Assembly: GCF_030518795.1 (NCBI RefSeq)
Contig: NZ_CP130427.1
Coordinates: 2,232,001-2,296,000, forward strand
Source of the DNA: Micromonospora sp. NBRC 110009
GTDB taxonomy: Bacteria; Actinomycetota; Actinomycetes; Mycobacteriales; Micromonosporaceae
Direction of reading: 5' to 3'
DNA: 64,000 bases
Shown here: piece after piece, positions 42,834 through 53,416 of the stretch
How positions within the stretch are numbered: position 1 is the stretch's first letter
How the letters are laid out: every line of letters begins with the position of its first letter
Program-made: the position numbers and the translations under genes
Notes under the pieces: generated by a model
Told to the model about the DNA's origin: nothing
What the model saw: only the letters and a program-made list of their open reading frames with translations
The model's database searches: none

Positions 42834-44261
42834 TCACTCCGGCGACCGGCAGGCCGCCGGGTCGACCGGCGGCACGGTGTCGGAGGGGACGGCGTCGGGC
42901 GTGGTGGTCGGCGACGGCGTGGGCGTCGGTGTGGCCGCGGCCGACGCCGACGCGCCCGCGCTGGGGGTCGGGGCCAGCGCGGTGGCGGTGGCGACCGGGG
43001 TCGGACTGGCCGCCGCGGCCGTCTGGCTGGGCGGGCAGAGCGGCTTGAGGTTCGGGTTGGCCGGGTCCTCGCTGGTCAGCTCGGCCAGCCGGCGCTCGGC
43101 GTCCGGCTCGCTCTTGGCCTGGATGCCCTGCTTGACCTGCTCCTGTGCGGCCAGGGTGAGGTCGTCCAGCTTCGAGTCACTGGTGGCGTGCACGCTGGAC
43201 AGGTCGAGGCCGGCGACCTGGCCGGGCACGCCCCGGAACACGGCGAGCTGGCCGTCCTCCGTGGCCCCGACGTAGTACTGGCGCTGGGTGTAGCTCCAGC
43301 CGGCGAAGAGGCCGCCGCCGAGGATCACCAGCAGCGCCAGCAGCATGGCCGCGGTACGCAGCGGGCGGTGCCCGCGCCGCTCCGATTCCTCGTCTCGGGC
43401 GTCCGCCGGCTCTTCGGGCGCGGCCGGCCGGGGGGCGGAGAGCGCGGAGGCGCGGGCCGCCGGGGTGGAGACGTCGGCCGAGGTGGCCATGCCCCGGTCC
43501 CGGGCGGCGGCGCCGCCGACGATCGGGGACGCCTCGACGATGTCCTGGTCGGTGGCGTCGGCGATGATCACGGTGATGTTGTCCGGGCCGCCGCCGCGCA
43601 GGGCGAGCTGCACCAGGCGTTCGACGCACTGCTGCGGGTCGGCGTACTCGCGCATGGTGTCCGCGATGGTGTCCGCGCTGACCACGCCGGAGAGGCCGTC
43701 GGAGCAGATCAGGTAGCGGTCGCCGGGGAGCACCTGGCGGACGCTGTACTCCGGGTCGATGTCGCGGCCGTCCAGCGCCCGGGTGAGCAGCGAGCGCTGG
43801 GGGTGGCTGCTCGCCTCCTCCGCGCTGATCCGGCCCTCGTCGACGAGCATCTGGACGTACGTGTCGTCCTTGGTGATCTGCGCGAACTCACCGTTGCGCA
43901 GAAGGTAGGCCCGCGAGTCACCGATGTGGACCATGCCGAGCTTGCTGCCCGAGAAGAGGGTCGCGGTGAGCGTGGTGCCCATCCCCTCCAGCTGCGGGTT
44001 GGCGTCCACGGTGTCGCGGAGCTGCTGGTTGGCGGTGCCGACGGCCGAACGCAGCGCGTCCACGAGGGCGTCCCCGGGGACGTCCTCGTCGAGGGGCGCC
44101 ATGGCACCGATGACGATGTTGCTGGCGACGTCACCGGCGGCCATGCCGCCCATGCCGTCGGCAACGGCGAGCAGCCGCGGCCCGGCGTAGACGGAATCCT
44201 GGTTGCCGTCTCGGATCAGACCGCGGTCACTGTGGGCCGCATAGCGCAGGGTCAGAGTCAT
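42834..44261 (-). CDS. pstP: Ser/Thr protein phosphatase PstP (PP2C)
   Basis: A 475-residue PP2C phosphatase with membrane anchor. The phosphatase domain is at about 1-240: LIRDGNQDSVYAGPRLLAVA, DGMGGMAAGDVASN, GMVHIGDSRAYLLRNGEF, LICSDGLSGVVSADT and GGGPDNITVIIAD, containing all metal-binding aspartates. A helix (AAMLLALLVILGGGLFAGWS) is at about 305-325, followed by an extracytoplasmic part with a long Thr/Pro/Ala-rich tail. It reverses PknA/PknB phosphorylation. ATG 44261 overlaps the fhaB stop by 4 bases. The acidic linker at 265-300 separates domain and membrane. Confidence 0.95.
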   Translation of the reverse strand: MTLTLRYAAHSDRGLIRDGNQDSVYAGPRLLAVADGMGGMAAGDVASNIVIGAMAPLDEDVPGDALVDALRSAVGTANQQLRDTVDANPQLEGMGTTLTATLFSGSKLGMVHIGDSRAYLLRNGEFAQITKDDTYVQMLVDEGRISAEEASSHPQRSLLTRALDGRDIDPEYSVRQVLPGDRYLICSDGLSGVVSADTIADTMREYADPQQCVERLVQLALRGGGPDNITVIIADATDQDIVEASPIVGGAAARDRGMATSADVSTPAARASALSAPRPAAPEEPADARDEESERRGHRPLRTAAMLLALLVILGGGLFAGWSYTQRQYYVGATEDGQLAVFRGVPGQVAGLDLSSVHATSDSKLDDLTLAAQEQVKQGIQAKSEPDAERRLAELTSEDPANPNLKPLCPPSQTAAAASPTPVATATALAPTPSAGASASAAATPTPTPSPTTTPDAVPSDTVPPVDPAACRSPE

Positions 44262-44743
44262 GGCCGTAATTCGAGAGAAGTGCGGCCGATCCGGATCGGC
44301 ACGCCGAGGGGGACGGGGGTTGGTCCGGTGACCTTAGCGCGATCCAGGTAGGTGCCGTTAGTCGAACCGAGGTCCTCGACGAACCACTGCCCGTCGCGCG
44401 GCACGAGCCGGGCGTGTCGCGCCGAGGCGTAGTCGTCGGTGATCACCAACGTCGAGTCCTCGGCGCGACCGATGGTGATCTGAGCCTCGCCCAGGGTGAT
44501 CCGGGTGCCGGCCAGTTGCCCCGCCGTGACCACCAACTGGTGCGCGGCCCGGCCCCGCTTCACCTTCGCCGGCTTCGCGGCCGGCCCGGCGGTGGCCCCG
44601 ACCGCGCGCGGCGCGGCCACCAGCCGACCCGACCGGGCCCCCGCGAAGAGGTCCCGGCGGATCACACCGACCACCGTGAACACGAAGATCCACAGCAGGA
44701 TGAGGAACCCGAACCGGGCGACGGTGATGACGAGTTCCGGCAA
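44258..44743 (-). CDS. fhaB: FHA-domain protein FhaB (FipA)
   Basis: A 161-residue protein. One transmembrane helix (FGFLILLWIFVFTVVGVIRR) at about 11-30, then a cytoplasmic linker and one FHA domain (about 72-161): RITLGEAQITIGRAEDSTLV, DDYASARHARLVPRDGQWFV and EDLGSTNGTYLDRAKVTG. The Arg of GRAED, Ser of SARH and Asn of STNGT are the phosphothreonine-binding residues. In mycobacteria this protein links FtsZ and FtsQ and recruits phosphorylated partners. It starts 6 bases after the fhaA stop. Confidence 0.93.
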   Translation of the reverse strand: MPELVITVARFGFLILLWIFVFTVVGVIRRDLFAGARSGRLVAAPRAVGATAGPAAKPAKVKRGRAAHQLVVTAGQLAGTRITLGEAQITIGRAEDSTLVITDDYASARHARLVPRDGQWFVEDLGSTNGTYLDRAKVTGPTPVPLGVPIRIGRTSLELRP

Positions 44744-44749
44744 CGCTCG

Positions 44750-45511
44750 TCAGCCGTCCACGCGGAAGGTCAGGGTGGTGGTGCCGAGCTGGATCATGTC
44801 GCCCGGGTTGAGGGCGACGGCGGAGACGCGCTGGCCGTTGACCATGGTGCCGTTGGTGGATCCGAGGTCGGTCAGCACGACCTGGCCGCCGTCGAAGTCC
44901 AGCCGGGCGTGCCGCCGGGAGATCCCGACGTCGGGCAGGCGCAGGTTGGCCTGGTCGCCGCGACCGATGACGGTCGAGCCCATCTGGAGCGGGTAGGTGC
45001 GGCCGTCGCCGGAGACCAGCCGGACGTTGCGGCCGGCGCCGTGCCCCGGCGGCGGGCCGTAGCCGCCACCCTGGTCGTACGCCGGGTAGGCCGGGCCGGC
45101 GTCGTAGCCGCCGGGCGCGGAGACCGGCGCCACGTCGCCGCCGGTGTAGACCTCGGCGGTGACCCGGAACATCCCCGTGTCCAGCCCCTCGCCGCGTTCG
45201 ATCTCGACGATCACGTCGCCGTAGACCGTCCAGGCCTGCTCGCCGATGAACTCCGCCTGCGACTGGGCCAGCTCCTGGGCCAGCGCGGCAGCGTACGGCG
45301 CCAGCCGACTGTGGTCGTAGGGCGAGAGATCGATCACGTAGCGGTTGGGCACCAACGTGCGCCCGCCGGCCAGGATCGCCTTGTGCGCCTCGGCCTCCCG
45401 CTGCATGGCGTTGAGGATCTCCACGGGGTGGACCACCCCTTTGAAGACCTTGGCGAAGGCCCCCTCGACCAGGCCTTCCAGACGCTTCTCGAAGCGTTGC
45501 AGCACGCTCAC
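44750..45511 (-). CDS. fhaA: FHA-domain protein FhaA (DUF3662-FHA)
   Basis: A 253-residue protein. The N-terminal DUF3662 domain starts VSVLQRFEKRLEGLVEGAF and includes VVHPVEILNAMQREAEAHKA, the FhaA-specific fold. A Gly/Pro/Tyr-rich linker follows (AYPAYDQGGGYGPPPGHG), then an FHA domain at about 165-253 with STVIGRGDQANLRLPD, ISRRHARLDFDGGQ and LGSTNGTMVNGQ, phosphothreonine-binding residues intact. FhaA binds phosphorylated MviN/MurJ at the pole in mycobacteria. Start: GTG 45511 is 4 bases after GAGGAGGA and matches the family start; ATG 45538 (9 more residues) has no ribosome site. It heads the operon. Confidence 0.93.
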   Translation of the reverse strand: MSVLQRFEKRLEGLVEGAFAKVFKGVVHPVEILNAMQREAEAHKAILAGGRTLVPNRYVIDLSPYDHSRLAPYAAALAQELAQSQAEFIGEQAWTVYGDVIVEIERGEGLDTGMFRVTAEVYTGGDVAPVSAPGGYDAGPAYPAYDQGGGYGPPPGHGAGRNVRLVSGDGRTYPLQMGSTVIGRGDQANLRLPDVGISRRHARLDFDGGQVVLTDLGSTNGTMVNGQRVSAVALNPGDMIQLGTTTLTFRVDG

Positions 45512-45747
45512 CGGCTCCTCCTCGGGTTCCGAGGCCATGATGGTATCCGGACACCGCCTCCGCAGCTCACATGCCGCTCGGCCGGCTGCCGGCGGCCCGT
45601 TCGTGACCGGCCTCGCGGTCGTGCTACAGTTTCGTCCGCCACGAACGGTGATCGCTCGTGGCGATGACCGATGACAGCGTAATATGTCCGGGCACCCGCC
45701 GCAGATGGCGGGCGCGGGATGAGATACGGTGTTGCAGGTCAGGCCAC

Positions 45748-45833
45748 GGGGAAGTGGCGGAATGGCAGACGCGCACGGTTCAGGTCCGTGTGCCCGAAAG
45801 GGCGTGGGGGTTCAACTCCCCCCTTCCCCACCA
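45748..45833 (+). tRNA. tRNA-Leu (anticodon CAG)
   Basis: The acceptor GGGGAAG (45748-45754) pairs with CTTCCCC (45823-45829), followed by A and an encoded CCA at 45831-45833. The anticodon stem CACGG/CCGTG holds loop TTCAGGT with anticodon CAG. The long variable arm (GCCCGAAAGGGC) and T-arm GGTTCAACTCC are as expected for leucine tRNA. Confidence 0.95.
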
Positions 45834-45836
45834 TCA

Positions 45837-45864
45837 CGAGGGCTCCGCAGGCGCGGAGCCCTCG
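45837..45864 (+). terminator. tRNA-Leu terminator
   Basis: CGAGGGCTCCGC (45837-45848) pairs with GCGGAGCCCTCG (45853-45864) around a 4-base loop, 3 bases after the encoded CCA, followed by GTCGTTTC. Confidence 0.85.
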
Positions 45865-45940
45865 CGTCGTTTCGGGGCGTGCCGGATGTCACGCTATGCT
45901 CCGATTCGTTTCCCTGCCCCCTATGGACCAGGAGTGGCGT

Positions 45941-47014
45941 GTGAGTGTCGCGTTGGTGACCGGCTCTGGCGGTCTGATCGGTTCCGAGGCGGCCCGGCAC
46001 TTCGCCGGCCTCGGCCTCCACGTGGTGGGCATCGACAACGACATGCGTCGGTACTTCTTCGGCGAGGACGGCTCGACGTCCTGGAGCCTGGACCGGCTCG
46101 CCGCCGACCTGGGCGGCGGCTACACCCACTACTCGGTGGACATCCGGGACCGGGACGGCCTGGAGCGGGTCTTCAAGAAGTACGGCTCGGACATCGCCGT
46201 GGTGATCCACAGCGCCGCGCAGCCGAGCCACGACTGGGCCGCCAAGGAGCCGTACACGGACTTCGACGTCAACGCGGGCGGCACCCTCAACGTGCTGGAG
46301 AACACCCGCCGGCACGCCATCGAGGCGCCGGTCATCCACTGCTCCACCAACAAGGTGTACGGCGACCGCCCCAACAGCCTGCCGCTGGTCGAGCTGGAGA
46401 CCCGCTACGAGCTGCCCGAGAACCACCCGTACTTCCAGGGCATCACCGAGGACATGTCGATCGACGAGTCGCTGCACTCGATCTTCGGCGCCTCGAAGGT
46501 CGCCGCCGACGTCATGGTCCAGGAGTACGGCCGGTACTTCGACATGCGGACCGCCTGCTTCCGGGGCGGCACGCTGACCGGCCCGGCGCACTCGGCGGCC
46601 GAACTGCACGGCTTCCTCGCCTACCTGATGCGCTGCGTCATGGAGGGCCGGACGTACAACCTCTTCGGCTACAAGGGCAAGATGGTCCGGGACGCGATCC
46701 ACTCCCGGGACGTGCTCACCGCCTTCGAGGCGTTCTTCCGGGAGCCCCGCTCGGCCCAGGTCTACAACCTCGGTGGCGGTCGTCACTCCAACACCTCGCA
46801 CATCGAGGCGTTCCGGATCGCCGAGGAGATCACCGGCCGCGAGGCGCAGATCAACTACGTCGAGCAGGCCCGCACCGGCGACCACCAGTGGTACGTCAGC
46901 AGCATGGCCCGGTTCGAGGAGCACTACCCGAGCTGGAAGATCACCTACGACGTGCCGATGATCCTCCGGGAGATCTACGAGGCCAACGTCGACAAGTGGG
47001 TGCCGAAGGCATGA
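45941..47014 (+). CDS. NAD-dependent sugar epimerase/dehydratase-family protein (CDP-tyvelose epimerase-like)
   Basis: A 357-residue extended [23 protein letters not shown] carries the nucleotide loop GxxGxx[19 protein letters not shown] follows, and [44 protein letters not shown] and [14 protein letters not shown] match the CDP-paratose 2-epimerase group. The usual catalytic YxxxK is FGASK here, with Phe in place of the general-base Tyr, a feature of one sub-branch; whether it is catalytic is open. Start: GTG 45941 follows AGGAG at 6 bases; earlier in-frame codons run into the tRNA. It is co-transcribed with the glycosyltransferase (ATGA overlap). Confidence 0.85.
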   Translation: MSVALVTGSGGLIGSEAARHFAGLGLHVVGIDNDMRRYFFGEDGSTSWSLDRLAADLGGGYTHYSVDIRDRDGLERVFKKYGSDIAVVIHSAAQPSHDWAAKEPYTDFDVNAGGTLNVLENTRRHAIEAPVIHCSTNKVYGDRPNSLPLVELETRYELPENHPYFQGITEDMSIDESLHSIFGASKVAADVMVQEYGRYFDMRTACFRGGTLTGPAHSAAELHGFLAYLMRCVMEGRTYNLFGYKGKMVRDAIHSRDVLTAFEAFFREPRSAQVYNLGGGRHSNTSHIEAFRIAEEITGREAQINYVEQARTGDHQWYVSSMARFEEHYPSWKITYDVPMILREIYEANVDKWVPKA

Positions 47015-47817
47015 CCGCCGGCACCAAGCGGAACGTGCTCGGCGTGCTCGTCGACGCCACCGACTACGCCCGGGCGACCGAGGCGGTGGTGGCGGCCGGG
47101 CACGAGCGCCGCCCGCTGGCCCTGACCGCGCTGGCCGTGCACGGCGTGATGACCGGGGTGCTCGACCCGGCGCACAACGCCCGGCTCAACTCGTTCGACG
47201 TGGTCACCCCGGACGGACAGCCGGTCCGGTGGGCGCTGAACCTGCTGCACGGCGCCGGTCTGACCGACCGGGTCTACGGTCCCGAGCTCACCCTCCGGGT
47301 GCTCTCCCGCTTCGCCGCGGAGGGCCTCCCCGTCTACCTCTACGGCTCCACCGAGGAGACGCTGTCCCGGCTGATCCCGGCCCTCGAGCGGAAGTTCCCG
47401 GCGCTGAAGATCGCCGGAGTCGAGCCGTCCAAGTTCCGGTCGGTGCAGCCGGGCGAGGACGCCGAGATCGCCGACCGGATCAAGGCCAGCGGCGCCCGGC
47501 TCGTCCTGGTCGGGCTGGGCTGCCCCCGCCAGGAGGTCTTCGCGTACGCGATGCGGCCGCTGCTGGACATGCCGCTGATGGCGGTCGGCGCGGCCTTCGA
47601 CTACCACGCCGGCCTGCTGCGCAACCCGCCGCCGTGGATGCAGCGGGCCGGGCTGGAGTGGTTCTGGCGGCTCGGCCTGGAGCCGAAGCGGCTCTGGCGC
47701 CGCTACGTCATCCTCAACCCGGCCTACCTGGCCCGGCTGGCCGCGCAGAAGATCGGCGTGTGGCGGGCCACCCCGCCGCCACCGGCCACCGAGCGCCCCG
47801 CCACCTTCGACGTCTGA
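47011..47817 (+). CDS. WecG/TagA/CpsF-family glycosyltransferase
   Basis: A 268-residue GT26-type enzyme. [18 protein letters not shown] is the conserved substrate block (the T/N-D-G-x-P/G-V motif), with [70 protein letters not shown] [20 protein letters not shown] and the C-terminal basic [10 protein letters not shown]. TagA-type enzymes add N-acetylmannosamine or related sugars to lipid-linked intermediates of wall polymers. Only the epimerase is beside it, so the polymer is unknown. The ATG overlaps the epimerase stop by 4 bases. Confidence 0.9.
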   Translation: MTAGTKRNVLGVLVDATDYARATEAVVAAGHERRPLALTALAVHGVMTGVLDPAHNARLNSFDVVTPDGQPVRWALNLLHGAGLTDRVYGPELTLRVLSRFAAEGLPVYLYGSTEETLSRLIPALERKFPALKIAGVEPSKFRSVQPGEDAEIADRIKASGARLVLVGLGCPRQEVFAYAMRPLLDMPLMAVGAAFDYHAGLLRNPPPWMQRAGLEWFWRLGLEPKRLWRRYVILNPAYLARLAAQKIGVWRATPPPPATERPATFDV

Positions 47818-47828
47818 CGCCGGCACGA

Positions 47829-47864
47829 CGTCCGGCGGCCACCCCGAGGGGGGACCGCCGGACG
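47829..47864. terminator. Hairpin between convergent glycosyltransferase and subtilase genes
   Basis: CGTCCGGCGG (47829-47838) pairs with CCGCCGGACG (47855-47864), with further C/G pairing possible in the loop (CCCC/GGGG). Confidence 0.75.
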
Positions 47865-47883
47865 CCGGTGGGAAGAGGTTGGC

Positions 47884-49893
<2,010 letters not shown>

Positions 49894-50114
49894 CTCCCTA
49901 CCTCCCTCCGACCGGCCCAGGACCGTCCGCCGGGCGAGGCACAGGCGAATCGACGCTGACCGATCAACAAGAGGCTAGGTCCCCGGTGTGAACGCTGTGA
50001 AGATGCCGGATCCGCCATAACGCCGATGGGATGGCCCCTACGGGAGGGCGTACGGGACGAACCGGGGTGCCGTCCCGGATCCGCCGCACGGCGGTCCGGA
50101 CGAGGCTGGGAACC

Positions 50115-50705
50115 ATGGACGACCAGCTCGCCGTTCTGCTCCCCGTCGCCGCGGTCTGGCTGGCCGCCGGCGTCGTGGCGGACGGGCTGCCCCGGCTGGA
50201 CCGCGCCCGGGCGCTGCGCCGCCGTACCGGATGGTTGTCCGGCCTGACCGTGACCGGCCTGCTGCTGACCGCGGCCGTCCTGGTCGTCGGGCTGCAGAGC
50301 GCTGGGACGACAGCCATCGACCGGGCCGCCGCCGGCCTCGGCCTCGCCGCGGCGCCGGCACTGGTCGTCGCGGTCTGCACGCTACGGCGGGTACGGCGGC
50401 TGCGCGCGGGCGCGGGTGCCTTCGCCGCCGCCCCGGACACCCCGGCCCCGCACGGGCTGCGGGCGGCCTCGGCTCACCCGCTGATCGCGCTCCCGCTCCA
50501 GGTGACCGCGCTCGCCGCGGTCCCGGCCGTGGTCTCGGCCGCGGGCGTCGACCTGCTCGCCACGCCCGCCGTGGCGGGCCCCGCCCTCACCATCGGCGCG
50601 CTCGGCGTCATCGTGCTCGGGGTACGCCACGCGCTGCGGCACAACCGGCTCGCCGAGCGGGCCATGCCGCCGGCCGGCATTTATTCGGTCCGGAGCGCCG
50701 CCTAG
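50115..50705 (+). CDS. Membrane protein, unknown function
   Basis: A 196-residue protein beginning MDDQLAVLLPVAAVWLAAGV. Hydrophobic segments at about 5-22, 40-60 (LTVTGLLLTAAVLVVGLQSA), 68-85 (AAGLGLAAAPALVVAVC), 122-142 and 150-172 suggest four or five helices separated by arginine-rich loops (TLRRVRRLRAGAGA, HALRHNRLAERAM). No family is recognised. Start: ATG 50115 with GGGAA six bases upstream; the frame is open to 50031, but that extension is arginine-rich and unlike a membrane start. It is divergent from the subtilase. Confidence 0.65.
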   Translation: MDDQLAVLLPVAAVWLAAGVVADGLPRLDRARALRRRTGWLSGLTVTGLLLTAAVLVVGLQSAGTTAIDRAAAGLGLAAAPALVVAVCTLRRVRRLRAGAGAFAAAPDTPAPHGLRAASAHPLIALPLQVTALAAVPAVVSAAGVDLLATPAVAGPALTIGALGVIVLGVRHALRHNRLAERAMPPAGIYSVRSAA

Positions 50706-50742
50706 CGGCGCGGAGGCCGAATCATGGCCGCCAGCCGCCGGG

Positions 50743-51144
50743 TCACCGCGAGCGGCCGGTCCCCTGCACGTATAGCAGTTCGAGGATGGCCCGGGTCGCC
50801 TCGAACCAGCGGTCCAGCCAGCCGGGCGGCGGCACGCTGCCCTTCGGCGGTAGTTCCATCAGCAGGCCGCGCAGCAACGGGTGGTCCACCAGGGACTCCG
50901 GCTGCTCCACCGGCCAGCCGCTCGGCGGGAACGACGGCTCGGTGAGCGGGTTCGGGTCCAGCGACGGCAGGGTGAGCGGCGGTGCGGACTGCTCCGGCTC
51001 GGCCGTGTCCCGGCCACCGATCTCGGTGTCGGTGGAGACCACCTCGGTGAGCACCGTGTCCCGGCGCGCCCCGCGGTACTTGCCGCCGAACCGCTCCGGC
51101 TTTCCCGGACCGTTGGTGAGATTCTCTGAACCGATCGTCGTCAT
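50743..51144 (-). CDS. Hypothetical soluble protein
   Basis: A 133-residue protein without a recognised family. It starts MTTIGSENLTNGPGKPERFG, has an acidic, proline-rich middle (PPLTLPSLDPNPLTEPSFPP) and an amphipathic end (WLDRWFEATRAILELLYVQG). No signal peptide or membrane helix. The pattern suggests a disordered adaptor with a helical C-terminus. ATG 51144 has GGCGAGA upstream. The next gene on the same strand (DUF397) ends 160 bases before it and is separated by a strong hairpin, so this gene has its own promoter. Confidence 0.55.
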   Translation of the reverse strand: MTTIGSENLTNGPGKPERFGGKYRGARRDTVLTEVVSTDTEIGGRDTAEPEQSAPPLTLPSLDPNPLTEPSFPPSGWPVEQPESLVDHPLLRGLLMELPPKGSVPPPGWLDRWFEATRAILELLYVQGTGRSR

Positions 51145-51245
51145 CCGTCTCGCCTGCCTCGTTCGGTTGCCGATCCGTGCGGTTCAACGAGGCGGGACGG
51201 AACTGGCGACGGGTACGCGAAACCGGCCCGGCCGGTGGGCACGAA

Positions 51246-51281
51246 ATGGTCCCGCCCGGCCACGCTGCCGGGCGGGACCAT
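51246..51281 (-). terminator. 15-bp perfect hairpin after the Scr1/DUF397 pair
   Basis: ATGGTCCCGCCCGGC (51246-51260) pairs perfectly with 51267-51281 around CACGCT, 24 bases beyond the DUF397 stop. It ends the two-gene operon. Confidence 0.8.
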
Positions 51282-51304
51282 GCTCTGGGGTCCGGATCGC
51301 CGGA

Positions 51305-51526
51305 TCAGTCTCGGACGAACACGCCGTCCCTGGCGCCGGCGACGAAGGCGTGCCAGTCACCCGGGGCGAAGACCAGGGCCGGGCCCGTCTTGTCCTTCGA
51401 GTCCCGGACGCCGACCGCGCCGGTCACGTACGCGACCTCCACGCAGTTGTCACAGTTCGGCCCACTCTTCGAGCTCTTGAACCACGTCGCCCGCGTCAGG
51501 TCCACGGGGAACTCCTTGGTCGCCAT
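51305..51526 (-). CDS. DUF397 protein
   Basis: A 73-residue protein with the DUF397 pattern: ATWFKSSKSGPNCDNCVEVA, then AVGVRDSKDKTGPALVFAPG and WHAFVAGARDG. These small proteins are almost always paired with an Scr1-type helix-turn-helix protein, as here, and are thought to work as a toxin-antitoxin-like or developmental switch in actinobacteria. Start: ATG 51526 (MATKEFPVD); an upstream GTG 51532 adds two residues. It overlaps the end of the helix-turn-helix gene by about 30 bases, showing coupled translation. Confidence 0.9.
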   Translation of the reverse strand: MATKEFPVDLTRATWFKSSKSGPNCDNCVEVAYVTGAVGVRDSKDKTGPALVFAPGDWHAFVAGARDGVFVRD

Positions 51527-52377
51527 TTCCACAACGGCTCCTCTGCCAGTTTTGCAATGTGTGCGATGGACTCCTCGGGCCGGATGGCGGCCGCTCGAAT
51601 GTGATCGAAGATGAAGCTGTACTTCTGAAGTTCGTCGCTCTTCTCCAGGAAGAGCCCACCCGTGGCGTTCTCGGCGTACACGACATCGGGATCACTCGGT
51701 TCGGGGAAGCTGAGGATCGTGAAGGTGCCGTCCATGCCGGCGTGCGCTCCCACCTCGAAGGGCAGGACCTGCAACGTCACGTTCGGCAGTTGGGCCACCT
51801 CCACCAGCCGCTTGAGCTGGCCACGCATCACCGCGTCGCCGCCAACCGGCCGGCTCAGCACCGCCTCGTCGAGCACCACCCACAGATCGACCGGATCGTC
51901 CTGCGTCAACAACGACTGGCGGCCCAGACGGACACGCACCCGTTGTTGAACCTGTTCGGCGCTGAAGTCGGGCCGGGCGGCCCGGATCATCGCGCCCGCG
52001 TATTCCTCGGTCTCCAGCAGCCCCGGCACCACCTGCTGCTCGTAGGCCCGGATCGAGCTGGCCGCCGCCTCCAGCCCCACGTACGCCCCGACCAGCACGG
52101 TGCTGTACGGATGCCACCAGCCCTTCTGCCGGGCCTCCCGGGCGATCTGCACCAGCTCGTCGCTCTCCGCGCCGACCACCCCGTAGATGCGGAGCATGTC
52201 GCGCACGTCGCGCGGGGTGGCGGTGGTGTGGCCGGTCTCGATGCGGGAGATCTTGGACGCCGAGCACTCCAACTGCTCGGCGACCACCTCGATGGTGACC
52301 CCGGCGGCCTCCCGCTGGCGGCGGAGTTCCGCGCCCAGCCGGCGACGCCGGATGGTGGGGCTGCGGCGCTCGGTCAC
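51496..52377 (-). CDS. Scr1-family helix-turn-helix regulator (XRE-DUF5753)
   Basis: A 293-residue protein. Residues about 10-75 are an XRE helix-turn-helix (LGAELRRQREAAGVTIEVVA, CSASKISRIETGHTTATPRD), followed by the DUF5753 domain (EQQVVPGLLETEEYAGAMIR, VRVRLGRQSLLTQDDPVDLW, VWVVLDEAVLSRPVGG-like segment, NVTLQVLPFEVGAHAGMDGT, FLEKSDELQKYSFIFDHIRA). It is the antitoxin-like or regulatory partner of DUF397 proteins. Start: GTG 52377 (VTERRSP); a TTG at 52389 would add four residues. No ribosome site is seen, so it may be leaderless. The pair stands alone with 650 bases upstream. Confidence 0.9.
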   Translation of the reverse strand: MTERRSPTIRRRRLGAELRRQREAAGVTIEVVAEQLECSASKISRIETGHTTATPRDVRDMLRIYGVVGAESDELVQIAREARQKGWWHPYSTVLVGAYVGLEAAASSIRAYEQQVVPGLLETEEYAGAMIRAARPDFSAEQVQQRVRVRLGRQSLLTQDDPVDLWVVLDEAVLSRPVGGDAVMRGQLKRLVEVAQLPNVTLQVLPFEVGAHAGMDGTFTILSFPEPSDPDVVYAENATGGLFLEKSDELQKYSFIFDHIRAAAIRPEESIAHIAKLAEEPLWKWRPRSSPWT

Positions 52378-53034
52378 GACGCCGCCCAACGGGTTGCTGG
52401 GCGGTGGCTCCTCGCGCCGCCGAGCTTGATGGTTCGCTCGCTCCGCTCGCTCACCGGGCTACCTCCGGTCGATCGCGCCCGGTTCGACACCCGCCGAGGG
52501 CGCGACCGTCGGACGGCGGGCGATCGTTCGCGGCAGAGGGATGGTGTCGGTCGTCGACCGGCCGCGACGGGCGAAACCAGCGTCCAGTGTGCCGCCCCGA
52601 GACCTGAGCCTTCAAGCGTCCCATTCACGTGTCGTGCGCGCGAATCAGCAAAAGACGACGTGCAACTTGCATGAAGCACGTCACTGATGCACTCTGTCGT
52701 CATGGCACGGGTTACTCACCGTCTTCGCATGATCTCCGGGCGTGGTGATCCCATGGGCCGTGGGACGGCGGGAGGGGAGCCGTCCCGCGCCGTGAGACCT
52801 GCCCCGGGCTGAAGACCCCGCCGCTGTACGTCAGTTTGGCTGCGGCGGCGGGAGCGGTAACCGGGAGCAGCCGGGTGATGGCCGGAGGGTGGCCCGCCAC
52901 CGCGGGCGCCCTCCGACCAGCACCGACATACCTGATCAGCCGGTCCACGAGGCACGACCCCGGCACTGGACCGCCCTTCCCCCGATCAGCTTTCCGCCGG
53001 CCCGCCAGCCGGCCGATCCCTCCCAGGAGCCGAT
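52378..53034. other. Long non-coding stretch upstream of the Scr1/DUF397 pair
   Basis: About 650 bases with only weak open frames. One hairpin (GGGACGG 52762-52768 with CCGTCCC 52780-52786) may act as terminator. The 52610-52735 part is clearly poorer in G+C than the surroundings (CAGCAAAAGACGACGTGCAA). I see no tRNA, no repeat array and no convincing gene. Confidence 0.5.
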
Positions 53035-53319
53035 GTGCTTCCCCGCTCCGGTGACGTACTGCACGTGACTCGCACGGCGAGTGTCCAATTCCTCCGACCG
53101 ATCATGTTCCGGGTGATCCGGGTGCTCGACCGGACGACCTACGACGGTTGGCTCTGGCTCGACGGCTACGAGTTGAACGCGGCGGGGGACGCGGTCAACC
53201 GGCGGTCGATCTTCGTACAGCCGGCCGGGCTGCAACCGCTCCGGGCCGCACCGGCGCCGCGCCAGCACACGATCCGGACCCGACCCCCGATGGTCCGGAC
53301 CCCGGTCCAGGTCGGCTGA
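53035..53319 (+). CDS. Small hypothetical protein
   Basis: A 94-residue protein from GTG 53035, 5-6 bases after AGGAG. It reads MLPRSGDVLHVTRTASVQFL, then PIMFRVIRVLDRTTYDGWLW and LDGYELNAAGDAVNRRSIFV, a compact beta-rich pattern, ending in a basic Pro/Thr tail. No signal or membrane segment. I do not recognise a named family, but the well-formed ribosome site and the amphipathic strand pattern support it as real. Confidence 0.6.
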   Translation: MLPRSGDVLHVTRTASVQFLRPIMFRVIRVLDRTTYDGWLWLDGYELNAAGDAVNRRSIFVQPAGLQPLRAAPAPRQHTIRTRPPMVRTPVQVG

Positions 53320-53416
53320 CCCGGCATTTGCCCGGCCGGGGGCGTACCGACGCCATAGACTCGGTACGCCACCCCGGCAACGTCTCCACCCGCGCGTCCC
53401 GGACCCTGAACCTGGG

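Noticed and set aside
52712..52966. Minus-strand frame of 84 codons upstream of the Scr1 pair
   Set aside because: No ribosome site, no motif and a low-complexity composition; more likely non-coding.
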